Origin: Antrodiella citrinella
Lineage: Eukaryota > Basidiomycota > Agaricomycetes > Polyporales > Steccherinaceae
Reading direction: 5' to 3'
NCBI GenBank assembly: GCA_004802725.1
Contig: SGPM01000057.1
Span: 42,446 to 106,445, forward strand
DNA length: 64,000 bases
Positions 35,978-48,454 of the stretch are shown here, one piece after another. How positions within the stretch are numbered: position 1 is the stretch's first letter; the number at the start of each line of letters is the position of its first letter. The notes under the pieces were generated by a model. The model ran no database searches and was not told where the DNA came from. It saw nothing but the letters and a program-made list of their open reading frames with translations. The position numbers and the translations under genes are program-made.

Positions 35978-38900
35978 ATGGACTCGGATTCGTTCACCGC
36001 CATGGATACTTTCGAAAACTTTCAGTACGATTCTGCGTCGTCGTACGGCGGAATCAGCGTCGTGGACGATACTTCCTCTATTTACACAGTCAACACCACC
36101 AGCCAGAGCGTCCCAGTTGAACTGGACTCTCTATCAATCGCAGACGACCGCTCCGTTGTGACCTCGCCCAATGGATTACACCATGACGACCATGGTCACG
36201 GCACACCCAGGAATGGCATTGACGAAGACTTTGACGCGGTCCTAGATGATCTCAAGGACGAGGGTCATGTTGATTTGCCTCCCCACGCATGCAGGTTCGT
36301 AAGCTTTCGTTGCATCTCGGAATCGCGGCTCTGACACCACATCGCACTTTTTCTATCACTCTCCAAACACTAGCTACTGCGGTATACATTCCCCCGCTTC
36401 CGTCGTCAAATGCCTTATCTGCGCCAAATGGTTCTGCAATTCGCGTGGAAACACATCGGCCTCGCATATTGTGAACCATCTGGTGCGTGCGAAGCACAAG
36501 GAGGTTATCCTGCACGCCGAGAGTCCGCTTGGAGAGACCGTGCCGGAATGCTACAATTGTGGAAGCAAGAACGTTTTTATGCTTGGGTTCATTCCGGCCA
36601 AGAGCGACACAGTGGTCGTGCTCTTATGTCGGTGAGTACTTTTTTGTGGCGCGTCCTTGGCATTTGAAGTGACGGTTGCAAACAGTCAACCCTGCGCCGC
36701 AGTCTCCAAAGACATCTCATGGAACGCGTCTCTATGGGCCCCGTTAATCGATGATCGGTCGTTCCTCTCGTGGCTGGTGAAACCTCCTAGCGAAACGGAA
36801 CAGCTTCGTTCACGCCAGATTTCCTTCCAGCAAATTAACCGCCTCGAGGACTTGTGGCGCGAAAACGCCAGTGCAACGTTGGAAGACCTGGAAAAACCCG
36901 GCGTAGACGACGAACCGCAGCCCTTGATCCTTCGCTATGAGGATGCTTATCAGTACCAGAACATCTTCGGTCCGCTTGTCAAGATCGAAGCTGATTATGA
37001 CAAACGGCTGAAGGAATCGCAGACCCAGACAGACATATCGGTGCGCTGGGACCTCGGGTTGAATCAGAAGCGTGTTGCATGGTTTGGCCTCCCGAAGCTC
37101 GAAAGCGGAGAAGTCCGCCTTGCTGTCGGTGACGAGCTTCGGTTGAAATACTCGGGTAGCCTGCATAAACCCTGGGAGGGGGACGGACATGTCATCAAGA
37201 TTCCTAATAGTAAGTTTTTGGCATTGCGGTATACTCCAACGACGTCCGTTCATTAACACCGTGCTTTCGTAGATGTGTCCGACGAGATTGGGTTAGAATT
37301 AAGACGATCTGAAGGCGTGCCCATCGATGTGACACACAACTTCACGGCGGACTTCGTGTGGAAGTCCACGAGTTTCGACCGCATGCAGCTTGCCATGAAG
37401 ACTTTCGCCGTTGATGAAAAGAGTGTTAGCGCATACATTGTGCGTCTTTTACCATTCTTCCGTCGCGATAAATTTGGTAATGACCTTAATACACATTGGT
37501 GCAGTATCACAAGCTGCTTGGTCACGAGCTGGAACCACAAGTTCTGAGGACACAGATGCCGAAGCGTTTCTCTGCACCTGGCCTCCCGGAGCTGAATCAT
37601 TCGCAGATGTACGCCGTGAAGAGCGTCTTGCAAAAGCCGATCAGTCTGATCCAAGGTCCACCCGGGACTGGGAAGACTGTGACTTCTGCCTCCATAGTCT
37701 ATCATCTTGCCAAAATGAACCCGGGTCAGGTTCTCGTTTGCGCCCCCTCTAATGTCGCCGTCGACCAGCTGACAGAGAAGATACACGCGACCGGGCTGAA
37801 AGTGGTCCGGCTCACAGCAAAGTCCCGCGAAGCCTTGGATTCCTCCATCGCCTTCTTAACGCTCCACCAGCAGGTCGCAAATAGCACGACACATGTCGAG
37901 CTGCAGAAACTCATCCAATTGAAGAACGAGCAAGGCGAACTGAGTTCGAACGATGAACGGAAGTACAAGACGCTCATCAGGCAATGCGAGAAGGAGATCT
38001 TGAGCGCGGCCGATGTCATTTGCTGTACTTGTGTGGGCGCTGGCGACCCGCGTCTGAGCAAACTCAAGTTTAGAACTGTGCTCATTGATGAGGCAACGCA
38101 GGCTGCGGAACCGGGTAAGCTATACATTCACTTTCCTCGCTTGACCCTCTTGTGACCTAATATGCTGTGTTGCAGAATGTATGATACCGCTTGTATTGGG
38201 CTGCAAGCAGGTTGTTCTCGTCGGGGATCATCAGGTTCGTACACGTCATTTACCTAGTCGTGTGCCATTCATGCTGATGATGCGTCTCGGTTCAATAGCA
38301 ATTAGGTCCTGTGATCATGAACAAGAAGGCTGCACGTGCAGGCTTGACGCAGTCTCTGTTCGAACGATTGGTCGTGTTGGTTAACCGGCCTATCCGGCTG
38401 CAAGTCCAGTATCGCATGCACCCCTGCTTGTCCGAATTTCCCTCCAACATGTTCTACGAAGGCACGCTACAGAATGGTGTGACAGCACCAGAGCGGTTGC
38501 GCAAGAACGTAGACTTCCCTTGGCCCGTACCTGATACCCCCATGTTCTTCTATCAGAACCTGGGACAGGAAGAAATATCGTCTAGTGGAACGTCCTTCTT
38601 GAACAGGTGTGTCTAAAGTCCGTTACGTAGTCGATCTTCACAGTATTCACACGTGCTTATTAGAACCGAGGCGTCTAATGTTGAGAAGATCGTCACCAAA
38701 TTCTTCAAGTCGGGGGTTATCCCCAGCCAGATTGGTATCGTCACCCCGTACGAAGGACAGCGCTCCTACATCGTCAACTACATGCAATTCAACGGTTCGC
38801 TGAAGAAGGATCTCTACAAGGAGGTTGAAGTCGCAAGTGTGGATGCGTTCCAAGGACGAGAGAAGGACTACATCATCCTCAGCTGTGTTCGAAGCAACGA

Positions 38901-39784
38901 GCACCAAGGCATAGGATTTTTGAACGACCCCCGGCGTCTTAACGTCGCCCTCACACGGGCGAAGTACGGTGTCGTCATCTTAGGGAATCCCAAAGTCTTG
39001 AGCAAGGTACGTGCTGAAGGGATCTCACTGCTGTCTCGCTTGGCTCACCTTTTCACAGCATCCCTTGTGGCACCATCTTCTCACTCACTATAAAGACCGG
39101 GGGTGTCTGGTTGAAGGACCCCTGAATAATCTCCAACCCAGCATGATCCAGTTCAGTAAGCCGAGACGCACCTTGGGCAAAGCTATGGATCAGTTCCGCA
39201 GGCATGAGACTAATGCGCGCGACTATCTGAACAATGGAATGATGGGTGATGGTGAGCTTCACAATTGCATCGCCTCATCGCTCGCACTGATCAAATCTCC
39301 CTCCACAGCTCGACGCTCTGGCACCCCTAGCCGTTTCGACGCTAGCTTTTACCGCACACATGATGCTTTAGGTTACATTCCCTCGGACATGCAGTCACTC
39401 CGCTCCCAAGCTACTTATTCGTCCGGGCTGCCCATGTTTGCTGCCAGCGGACCGTTCGGACACGGGATGCAACGCTCTAACGGCGCGAAACGCAGCACGT
39501 ACGGCAGTTATGCAAGCTCCATCATATCTCAAGATGCGGGCCCTGGCGGCACAGATACTGCCAGTGTCTCTGGTAGCGCCATTGGCTTGTCAGACCGGGC
39601 TAGCAGCTTGGCTTACTCCCAGTCCGATCGACTTCGTCGCCGTGCCTCGTTCTCCTCCATGGCTGGTACATCCGATTTAGGCAGTCTCTCGCAGTATGAC
39701 TACAAGAGCCAGGACGATGGCACAGATGTGGATGACATGAAGTCGCAGTACACCGGGACTCAATCTGGAATAACCACGTTCTAA
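35978..39784 (+). CDS. UPF1: UPF1 RNA helicase, nonsense-mediated mRNA decay
   Basis: ATP-dependent RNA/DNA helicase, superfamily 1, central to decay of mRNAs with premature stops; cytoplasmic. Ten exons (35978-36294, 36374-36631, 36686-37209, 37273-37439, 37505-38114, 38176-38234, 38299-38606, 38664-39006, 39059-39251, 39309-39784) give 1084 residues. The acidic N-terminus leads to the Cys/His-rich UPF2-binding region ([20 protein letters not shown] ... [20 protein letters not shown]). Helicase motifs: Walker A GPPGTGKT, motif [11 protein letters not shown], motif III GDHQQLGPV, motif IV VQYRMHP, motif [13 protein letters not shown], and motif [13 protein letters not shown]. The family tail block [20 protein letters not shown] is present. 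The last about 180 residues are Ser/Gly-rich and contain SQ dipeptides, the kind of site SMG1-like kinases use in animals. The start ATG has a near-identical in-frame copy 24 bases on (36002). Confidence 0.97.
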
Positions 39785-40580
39785 GATGTGCCTATTCGGT
39801 GGGCCTTTGGTGCAACCCCCTTGTCCGCTGATGACGCAATCCACGCGACATGCATCCCGTTGGCAGACTCGAGGTGGTGCTTCTCATCTCGCCCATCGCC
39901 GTCTTGCAACCATTGGATTGGAACCCCCTTCGCTGTCCTGCCATTACGATTCCAGATCGGGCGCTCCGATCCGCTGGGCGTAGGACTGTCTTGTCCGCTG
40001 TTACATTCGTAACAATACACCACTGCGTCTGTTTGAGACGCAGTACCCGTCCCCGCGACGGAGCCACACGGCTCTGTCGTCGTTGTCGTTGTAGCAGTTT
40101 GCACTTCCGCCGCACGCTTTTTATAAACGTCTCTGCCTCTTCAGCGTGCTCTTCGTCCCCTTCCTCGCTCGCCCCACCCCCGGCATTCGTGGAAGCAATT
40201 ATGTCTAGAATCGTAGTACCCCTTATGCACTATAAGTTGTTCTGTTTGTTCGCTGTCATTGCCAATATATGTCATTCTTTCTCGCTCGCAGTAATGACCG
40301 TCGCCTCATGTTCGACGGAGATGAAATGGGAGAATTGCGGTTCAACGGAGACTGGAAGAATAATACAAGTATCGATACTATTACATAGTCATACGGGTAT
40401 ATTACGCTATGCTTTTACGGTGTAAAGGCTGTTGCATGGGATCGAAAGCGAATAAGTTATATCCTGAAAAGAAAGTCATAATGTCGGGGGTAGATGTTCT
40501 ACTGACAGTCGCTAATGTGATGAGCCTCGCAATCTGGAAAGAATGGGACCTCTCACAAAAACCATCGATAAAAACATCCC
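39785..40580. other. Convergent intergenic region after UPF1
   Basis: Shared 3' flank of UPF1 and the second zinc-cluster gene. AT-rich stretches near 40340-40480 could serve as polyadenylation signals. No gene supported. Confidence 0.5.
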
Positions 40581-42353
40581 TCACTCCCGACTTCTGGAAT
40601 GAGCGGAACCCGGACGGTGCTCTTCAGCACTGCCAGAAACGCGCTCGGGGTATCGGTTGCTGTACGATCTGGGGCGTGATGTGGGTCCAGGCATAGAAGT
40701 AGAGGAGGACGCATGGTGTGGCGGCGGAGGATATTCGGACGGATGCGCTCCCCCGAGGTACCCATCGTCAATGGTGGTGTTACTGCCGCTGGTTATTGAG
40801 CGGCGGCGCTGGGGAGGTCCGTGAGGATAGGTGGAAGGTGGCAACTGGGTGGTGCCGACGGGGCTGGGCCTGTTGAAGGGGTCAATGCTGGGCGCAGACG
40901 CTGGCCCAGCCAAGGTAACGTCTGCGCTTCCTGATTTTTTGACTGGCTTCTAGGCATATTGTCGGGAGTGTACGGGGTGGTGATTGCTGCCAGAGACAGG
41001 GACAGACGTCTCGAAGTTGGTTTGGGTGGCGGGGGCTGCGGCGGAGGAAGGCGTGGGCTGCTACTGGACTGGAGGGATGACTGAGGCGGAGGAGGTTGGC
41101 GAGGAGAGACAGGATGTGCCGGTACGGGCGGTGGAAGCGCACGGACCGTCGAACCCTGATGAGATGTGGGTGGTCGATATGATGAAACAGGACTGCGAGG
41201 TACCGCAGAGCTGCGGTTGACCGACGAGGATGGCAACTCAGCACGTCCCGGCGACCTTGGAGACGGCATCACATGTTGATAGGCCGCAAGATTCGAAGAC
41301 GTCGAGGACGTGTGGTATGGTGAAACCGTGTTCCCTTGCACAGAGTCTGATCCATGCCCCGCTGACATCGGCATAGCAGACATAGGGCCTGTCGGATGCG
41401 TAGACATGGAGGTATGCAGCGCGGGCATATATCGATAGACGTAGGCTTGAAGTTCTTCGAATCGATGCTTAAGCTCGTCGTATTCCCCTCGCGTGACGTA
41501 CTTCTCCCTGTTACGATGAATGGGCGTTGAATGATTAGTTTAGATAGGTATGGCCCGTGAGGCTATGGAATATCACGCACATGGGCTCGATGATATGCCA
41601 CTGACATTTACCTTGTTCCCCCCGGCGAGAACATGGTCCGCACGGTTGCGCCCTAGAAGGTAAAAGCTGGTCAACGCAATGGATCGCGCAATACAGAGAT
41701 CAAGGGTTAGGACACAAAAGAGATGCCGAACCTATCACATTTAATCTTGCGTCTCTTGCATTCTAGGTACATCCATGATTTGAGAGATTATCCGTTGTAG
41801 ACAGCGCGGTAAAATGGATGGTGATGCATTAAGACAGATACATATGTATCATCAGCTTCCTTTCAACAATTTCAGTTTGAGCGGAGTCTGTACCTGTGCA
41901 GCTTAACGCCTGGCGTCGACGTTTCTTCTTAGGGGGACCAGGTAGATCTCCTTCAGGGTCCGAGTCATCTGGTGCAGGACGAGTGCCTAAGATCACAGTT
42001 TGACAGATTAATCAGCACTACGCGCACCGGAGATTCGTATTGACTAAAGGTAGAAGGGCTGTGTACGCACCCAATACGCTTCCCGAGCCTGACCCTCCAG
42101 GAGGATATCCACTGAACGTGTGAGTGTAGCCAGTGCTCATCGACATCGGATGATGCTGCATGCTTGTTGGTGGCAGGTTCGGGTGGAGGGTGTGTATAGG
42201 CGGCAATGACGTGCTCGGCCGTGGCGATACCGACGGTGAAGCATCCTCCGAACGGGCGACGGCGGGGGAGGCAGCACTGGCAGCCTGGGTGGGGTATGAG
42301 GAGGTGCTGGGCCTCCTCGGTGGCGGGTTGTGTGAAGACCGTGGTCGATCCAT
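40581..42353 (-). CDS. Zn2Cys6 transcription factor with two possible C-termini
   Basis: Fungal nuclear regulator of unknown targets. Exons 42353-42071, 41986-41894, 41762-41732, 41652-41581, then from 41507. The zinc cluster is spread over three exons: LSCTECKRRKIKC, then DRAQPCGPC, then SRRGEQGKCQWHIIEP, a full six-cysteine set after a KKKRRR nuclear-import-like stretch. A short coiled coil follows (EKYVTRGEYDELKHRFEELQ). The remainder is Pro/Ser-rich, with no fungal transcription-factor domain. Read straight through, exon 5 stops at 40793 and gives 397 residues. If a 47-base intron at 40973-40927 (GTACAC..GGAAG) is removed, the frame shifts to an open stretch ending at 40581, giving 452 residues. 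Both sum to whole codons. The second tail (DPFNRPSPVGTTQLPP, then PHGPPQRRRSI) also looks like genuine coding sequence. The coordinates given cover the longer form. Confidence 0.85.
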
Positions 42354-45300
42354 GAAGGTATCAGGTATGATGCCCTGGACGTCGAGCCAAGTAGGGAGAG
42401 CAAGCGTATCTGCGCATGGACCGAAGGCAAACAGGTGAGGGGTCTTTCAGTGGATGATTTATGGAATGGCAGTAGCCGCGCACAGCTACGGGGTCTCGTG
42501 TTCACAGCTGATTCCACAAGATGACCAAGTAAGGCTTGAGGATCTGAAAGCAGATATGTTTCGAACGAAAATGCTCAGATAAGATGGAATCAACATACCT
42601 GCGCTCAGTGAAGGTTTCCGTAAAAGCCTGATAGGTGACCAGACGTACCTGCGCGCTTGGGACCCGGCAACGAATGGCATCGCTACACCTGCCTTGACAA
42701 CATCGTTTCCTGAGATATTATTACTCAACAATGTAGACCCGTCGTAGCGCGTCGATTGCAGGGCCAACATCGGAGACATGCACGGAGCGGCCGAATCCAT
42801 CTAATGGAACGAGAAACACCGCAGGCAGGGCTCGCCGTTCCCGGGAGAGCACGAGAATATGTTCATCATCATGATCCTTGTGATACCTGAACGTTCTCCA
42901 TTCGTGGACGGTACATAACCTTGATTGCGCGGACCTAGCTCCTAGGGACCCTCTCTTTCGGAATATCGGGTGAACAAACTTTGAGTGTAATACTTCTCCT
43001 CGGCATTCACCGAGCGAGCTATGCGTGCTATGCGACTCCAAGAAAGCCGTGTAATCTCCGGTAGCGTATCGTCAGATCTCTCTCCGTTCCGAACATATCC
43101 TCAGCGAATTATTGACCCCGAGAGCCTCCTTCAGGCGTGCTCCCCGTGGGCACCAAGTACAGCTTACTGCCGGAAATGTCGCCCGTATTACCCGAGCGTT
43201 TTGCATAATGAATTTAGTACCTGCTGTGTATCTGGCCGGCTACACCGTTCGTTGTCCCCGGAGGCCCAAAGCGCGAGAGCTTCAAGTTCAGGGTACCGAT
43301 CTCTCTCATTTACTTGGATGGTCGATGGATTATTGGATGCTGTATAGTATCCGCGATTTGTATCTCGGATCCCGAGTCGAATGATGCAGCTGAGGGTCAG
43401 GACTTTCGGTGCGAAGATCGTCAAGTCCGCACCTTCCAGCCTGACCCTGCCACTTTACCTCTTCTTCCCAGGGCGCAACTTGTTTGCCAGGTATCGACGC
43501 TGGGAAGCCAGGAGGCTACGGATGTCGGCAAGGAAGCCCGTGTGCTTGTTCATTCATTGGTGGGGCATCGATGTATCGTACTGATATCAGCAGGAGAACA
43601 TCCAAGAAGGCAACTGCGCGTATCTCCGTGCCACCACGCAAGGTCCGTCTGATTGTGGCCACCAGTGACCACCACTCTTACACTGAATTGCATGCCACTA
43701 CCAGGCCGACAATGTTGTGATCCTCTCCAAAACACTGTCATCAAATTCCTGCCAAATTTTGCGCGCTGAGCAGGAAGTCATGGCAGTCATGTGTTCAAAA
43801 CGAAGAAGTGCGAGTGGCACGCGTTGGCGTCACAGCTCCCAAGCTTCAATTTCGCACCTTGCCACCATGTTTCCAACATTCGAATCCTTCAGGAACTCGT
43901 CGTGGCCACGCTGCATTACGGAAACTTGCGGTCTCGCTTTCAGAATCCAGATGAGTATCTCTTTGCATTCGGTCACGGCGCGAGTTGCACGGCTCATAGA
44001 CTCTCATAGAGGACCCGACAGCCATCGATGTCGTTATTATTACGGATTTCGTTCCCGCGACACTATACCGTCTATATGTCCGCAACAAACCTACGGATCG
44101 CTCGCCCGGGCTGTAGCTGCCCAACAGGCTAACTTCAATCTATTTGATGGCGCAACTATGTATCCTACTACTCCCAAACCAGTCGTTCATGTGACGGTCC
44201 ACATCTCGTCAAGGTATTGCTGATCCCAGCTATAGCAATTCATTGACTTGCAAGGTGTGGCTATCATTTTCTCTTCACAATGCCGAGCGCACGTTTTGGT
44301 TCTAACTTAACCTTCCTCATTGATCCGTGTAATGTGGTCTCGATCACCTGGAGGCTGGCCTAAATATGTGAAGAAGCAACTTCATTGGTACATTTCTGCA
44401 CATGTCCAGTGGTTTCGTACAATTATCTCATACATTGCTTCATTACATAGATAAGAAACCGGAGATCAATCAATCTCAGCGGGCCAAGCTCACGTGTAAT
44501 GGAAAACTCCGACAGAATGAAAGTTGGCTCCGAGTCAGGCTCAGGCTCGCCACCGCCCAGATTTTCATGTTTGTCCGCTTCTCATTCTGGCTTCCGCTTT
44601 GCTATATCTGAATTTCCTTGTGGATGGCAAGGGCTCATCGGTCAATCTAAATGCCGGGTTGTCAGAGTGCATGCGTGTAAGCATGCATGCTGAAATTTAA
44701 GCCCCGTGTGGTGTGTCGATTGCAATAACGGTCGTTGGGGTCACCGCGGCGAACACCAGGACTCAAACCTTAGGCACACGGCATTGTACAGATAATACCA
44801 CCGAGAGTATGTAGTTAGTCAGATACAGGAGCTGCGAGATGTGTCTTTCCCTTGTTCGTTGCAAACGTCCGTACGCCCGTCGAGTCTCGAAGTGTTCTCT
44901 CCTAAACACTGATCAAGATTTCACAGCCTGATATCTGACGTGCTCTCCTTGCATGGTGGAAGTCCCTGATAAGCTTGCTTCGCGGACATGGCAAGGTCGC
45001 GGACAGAGTCCGACTCCGTCGTCACGGTGTTACCCCGCAGGCGTGCACTGCAAAACCCGGATCATCCCCACATGTTGTATCCATACATGCGTTCAACATT
45101 ACAGAACATAACACGCATTGTCCACACATCATAATCCCACCCAAATCACACCCGTGTGGGGTGAGTATGGAAGTGGCGAGGTCTGTGCCGTCATCAAGAA
45201 CAACTTGAAAGGGATCCCATCATCATCGGATGTAACGGGGAGACAGTGGGAAGCACTGTCGACACGTTCATACCCATAGTGAGCGCATATCATTCGTGCA

Positions 45301-46944
45301 GCAACGGAATATCACAAGCTGAGCCGTTTCATTCAATCTTTCAAAGGTAGTGTGGTGGGCTATACTGATGAACGTTGTCTTTCTTAGGTAAATTCTCGGA
45401 TTGCACCGTCGTCGTCCCGTATCGGACATGTACTGAATTTCATATCTGACTTTCAGCCGTCTGAGAGATGACGGGGACCATCATGGACTCGGACCAGTCC
45501 TGATGACGAAAGTTCGATTCGTCGAGGTCAAGCATTTGCGCCGTATGTCATTCGGCAAGGCCAACGAATCGACCGACGCTTCGGGAGGCAACTTGAAACA
45601 CGGCAGCGCCACATCTGGAATGCAAGGGGATCGTCATGGTACTTGTATAACGTATTGTGGCTTATTCATTCTAAAATTTAGCTTATAGCATCGCACCCGC
45701 GAATTCCTTGCATCGGCACCAGAGATTTGCCCTGAATGGGTTTCATGACGCAATATCCTGCTGCAGTAAGTATATTCACCATCACGACGTCTGTACTGGC
45801 CCAAGCACCGCTTAGCAACATACCTGCGCGCATCGGACGTCTTGCCAATCCCCAGCCACCGCTTGAACGAGCCTTTCCATGAAAAGCGGGACTGGTCAAC
45901 GTTTTGGTTCAGGGAAAATTAAGCAACAAGGTATGTATTTTCTGATCAGAAATCCAAGACCTACGCTTAAGCCTACCTACGCCACACCTATCTCCAACGA
46001 CTGGCCGCTGAGCAAGACGGGACGCACCCAAAAACACTCTCAGTTACCCGTCGAAAAGGTCACATCGGACCGTCGTGGTCAGCTTAGCAAAGTCTAGACG
46101 GTCGCCTCACTTAAGCGCTTCGCAGTTTTTCATATCCGCTGCAACGGAACTGTCAAGGTCTTGCATCGCGACCGAGGATGTCCTTACCAGGACCCCGACG
46201 ACGCCAATCATCTCGCCACAAAAACAAAATTTTCCTCGCGCACCGGCTGAGAGAGTCGCTAATATTCCGCTATCACCGTGCACTTTGTGTGTCTCACTGT
46301 AAATTACCTCGCCTTCGCACAGAGTGCTAGTTCTGATGGTTGCACACCTGGCCATAACAGGAGGTTCTTCCTGGGCCGAGTTTGAAACCCGAGGTTTGAG
46401 TTTGTTCCGGCGCAAAGCCTGCAACTGAACATCGAATGTCGAATACCCACAACTATGATGCCCAGCGAAGGCAATGCATCGTCGATAATGATAGAGAGCT
46501 TTGATCATTTCCAAGTGATCTGGAGTTCGCTCCCGCTATCGCCGTGCCGCAATGAGTAGACAATGATGAGGGCAGCGGCGAGTTGTTCAAGCCATATATA
46601 TGTTGATTGATCCGCCGAGCCAGAATGTCTGACTCTGAACAAGCACGACGTACTTGTCCAGGCTATGACTTCCAAGCACCTCACCGTTCAGGAGAAATCA
46701 GTGGACACTGGATAGGAGTCGATGAGATCCCTATACCATTTACACAATCGATACAGTAAGGCAACATGCATCACCAACCATCAGTCGGAACACGGAGACC
46801 AGGAGACTTAAATGAATTCACCCGTAAGGTGGCTTGCAACTGCGTGTGTGGAGATTTTCACTGATGTATGATTGGCCATCGTAGAATCATGATACGGTCG
46901 TGTTTCGGAAGATGCACATACGGCACAAATTGGGTCCGAAAAGG
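42354..46944. other. Gene-poor stretch between zinc-cluster gene and esterase
   Basis: 4.6 kb, including the promoter of the second zinc-cluster gene. Only fragments are visible: a possible hydrolase remnant at 43384-43572 (listed separately), and minus-strand frames at 42486-42800 and 42721-43041. Those two frames overlap and have plausible splice sites but no recognisable family. From 44,300 to 46,900 I see only short frames on both strands. No repeats or mobile-element ends noticed. Confidence 0.5.
43384..43572 (+). pseudogene. Possible remnant of an alpha/beta-hydrolase gene
   Basis: An open frame beginning at an ATG near 43384 reads MQLRVRTFGAKIVKSAPSSL, then LPLYLFFPGR, and later KPVCLFIHWWGI. 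This order, a hydrophobic lead followed by a KPV-x-LFIH-type strand, resembles the start of alpha/beta-hydrolase fold 3 esterases, where the strand is followed by a Gly-rich oxyanion loop. Here the loop reads WWG and the frame stops at once. Downstream frames up to about 44220 do not yield a catalytic GxSxG. I read it as a decayed copy, with low certainty; it could be chance. Confidence 0.28.
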
Positions 46945-48454
46945 TCAAGCACTCAATTCGGTGGCGATGGCTTTGGCCAGTATGCTATCGAAAGATACAT
47001 TCATCAGTCAAAGATGTCCCAAGATGGGTTCTTGATGAAAATACGCACTTGTGGACCGTAAACAATGGATGCAGTGTATTCAACCAGCTAAAGAAGGGCC
47101 AGGTGTCAATCAGCGATGATGTGAACGCAAGATATTGGTTTACGAACAAATAGGTTGATACCGGAGCACACGGCGGGATCTGGGTATTCATGTCCGGCGT
47201 ACCGTTCTGGTAAGCGTCACAGAAGCCGGTGTGATTAGAGAAACCGAAAATCGCGGAATCGTCCAAAAGCGTGTTGAAAATGGGCCGTGTATCGAATGTG
47301 GTCGTTGTGACACCCCGATGTTCTGCTTCAAACGCCTTAACGTTGGCGACCAGCTGACTGTTGTAGTCGGCCAGTGCAGAGGTTATGCTTGCCACGACCT
47401 TCGGCCCTTGTTCTATCAGGAGCGGCGCGCGGTTGGTCGGTGGGACCGTCAGGAATAAGAACTGACGAGCGCCATCTTGGTAGAGAATGTCAACCTGAAA
47501 CGACGCAAAGCCCATAGTGAGCCCGCTGAGTCACCGTTGCATCGTGCAGGGCGGCGTACTTGTTCGAAGAGCCTTCTCATCAATGTCCGATGGAAGTCGC
47601 TTTGGGAAGTGACGTTGGACTAAAGCAGCCACATAAGTCAACTTGAACTCGGAGAAACCTCCAGCGGTCGTTTCACTGAGAGACCTTACCCAACCGAAGG
47701 AGTTCCCCTGCCAAGATGAGCCCGTGCTTAGTGACTGGCGATACTCGGAGATACTGAGACCTTACCACATCATTGATCCCAATCCAGAACGCAAACAAGC
47801 TGTTATTCGCGTCCCAGTGCGCACCTTCCGGTTTCGGTGATAATATATTGCTAAACTGTGTTACCTGGTCGACAATAGATCTGAGACATGAGTCAGACAG
47901 CCGCGGACTCAGGCTCGTCGGGAAAACGATGAAATAGTATACAAGCGAGACGCACAGTACGGTTGGTTGAAACGGCGCTACAAGGGCAGCATCGATTGTA
48001 GCACCTCCAGACGCTAGATTGAAAACCTGCGGGTCGGATTGTCATCGGTCATGCACACGGTCTCCCGAGCACACGCTGTACCTTCGTGTTTGTGACGTTG
48101 TACGTGCCGCCTAGAAACACATATTTGTGAGCTTTATGTTGGACTTACCGAGGCGATTTGAAATACTCACCGAGGGCTTGAACCCAATTCGGACCATTAC
48201 AAGACGTCTAAACACACACTGGAGTTAGTGCCAGTGGGGAATTGTCGAAGCACGCGAGGACCCGCGAGGGCTTCAGGGTAACTCACAGATCCTGGGACAG
48301 GAGAATCCACACCTGCTGAAATATTGAATCCGTCCGTGGTATACGAGTCACCGAATGTGAAGAGGAACTTCGTCGTATTCCATTTGCATGCTACTAGCGT
48401 CACGAAGTTGGAGATTATCAGACTCAAGACCAAGAGCATAGTCGGCGAGATCAT
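46945..48454 (-). CDS. Secreted GDSL acetylesterase, carbohydrate esterase family 16
   Basis: Predicted extracellular esterase removing acetyl groups from plant-wall oligosaccharides. Ten exons sum to 924 bases, 307 residues: 48454-48287, 48207-48171, 48110-48082, 48026-47956, 47880-47766, 47707-47690, 47619-47560, 47494-47148, 47087-47049 and 46984-46945. The signal peptide is MISPTMLLVLSLIISNFVTL, cut near VACKW. Block I, with the nucleophile Ser, is FTFGDSYTTDG. Next come FNLASGGATID (block II Gly), FWIGINDVGNSF (block III Asn) and FLFLTVPPTNRAP. Block V is WLNTLHPLFTVH: the His is present, and the catalytic acid expected three residues before it reads Asn-Thr-Leu-His, so the usual Asp is not at that spot. 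There are several N-glycosylation sites (NTT, NVT, NIS). Exon 6 is only 18 bases and encodes GNSFGW, which supplies part of block III. Activity should be regarded as likely but not certain. Confidence 0.88.

Noticed and set aside
42486..43041. Two overlapping minus-strand frames upstream of the second zinc-cluster gene
   Set aside because: Plausible splice sites exist, but the peptides match nothing I know and do not join the zinc-cluster gene, whose own start at 42353 is satisfactory.
44720..44830. tRNA-like B-box (GGTTTGAGTCC on the minus strand)
   Set aside because: The T-stem does not pair well and no D-arm or acceptor stem can be folded around it.
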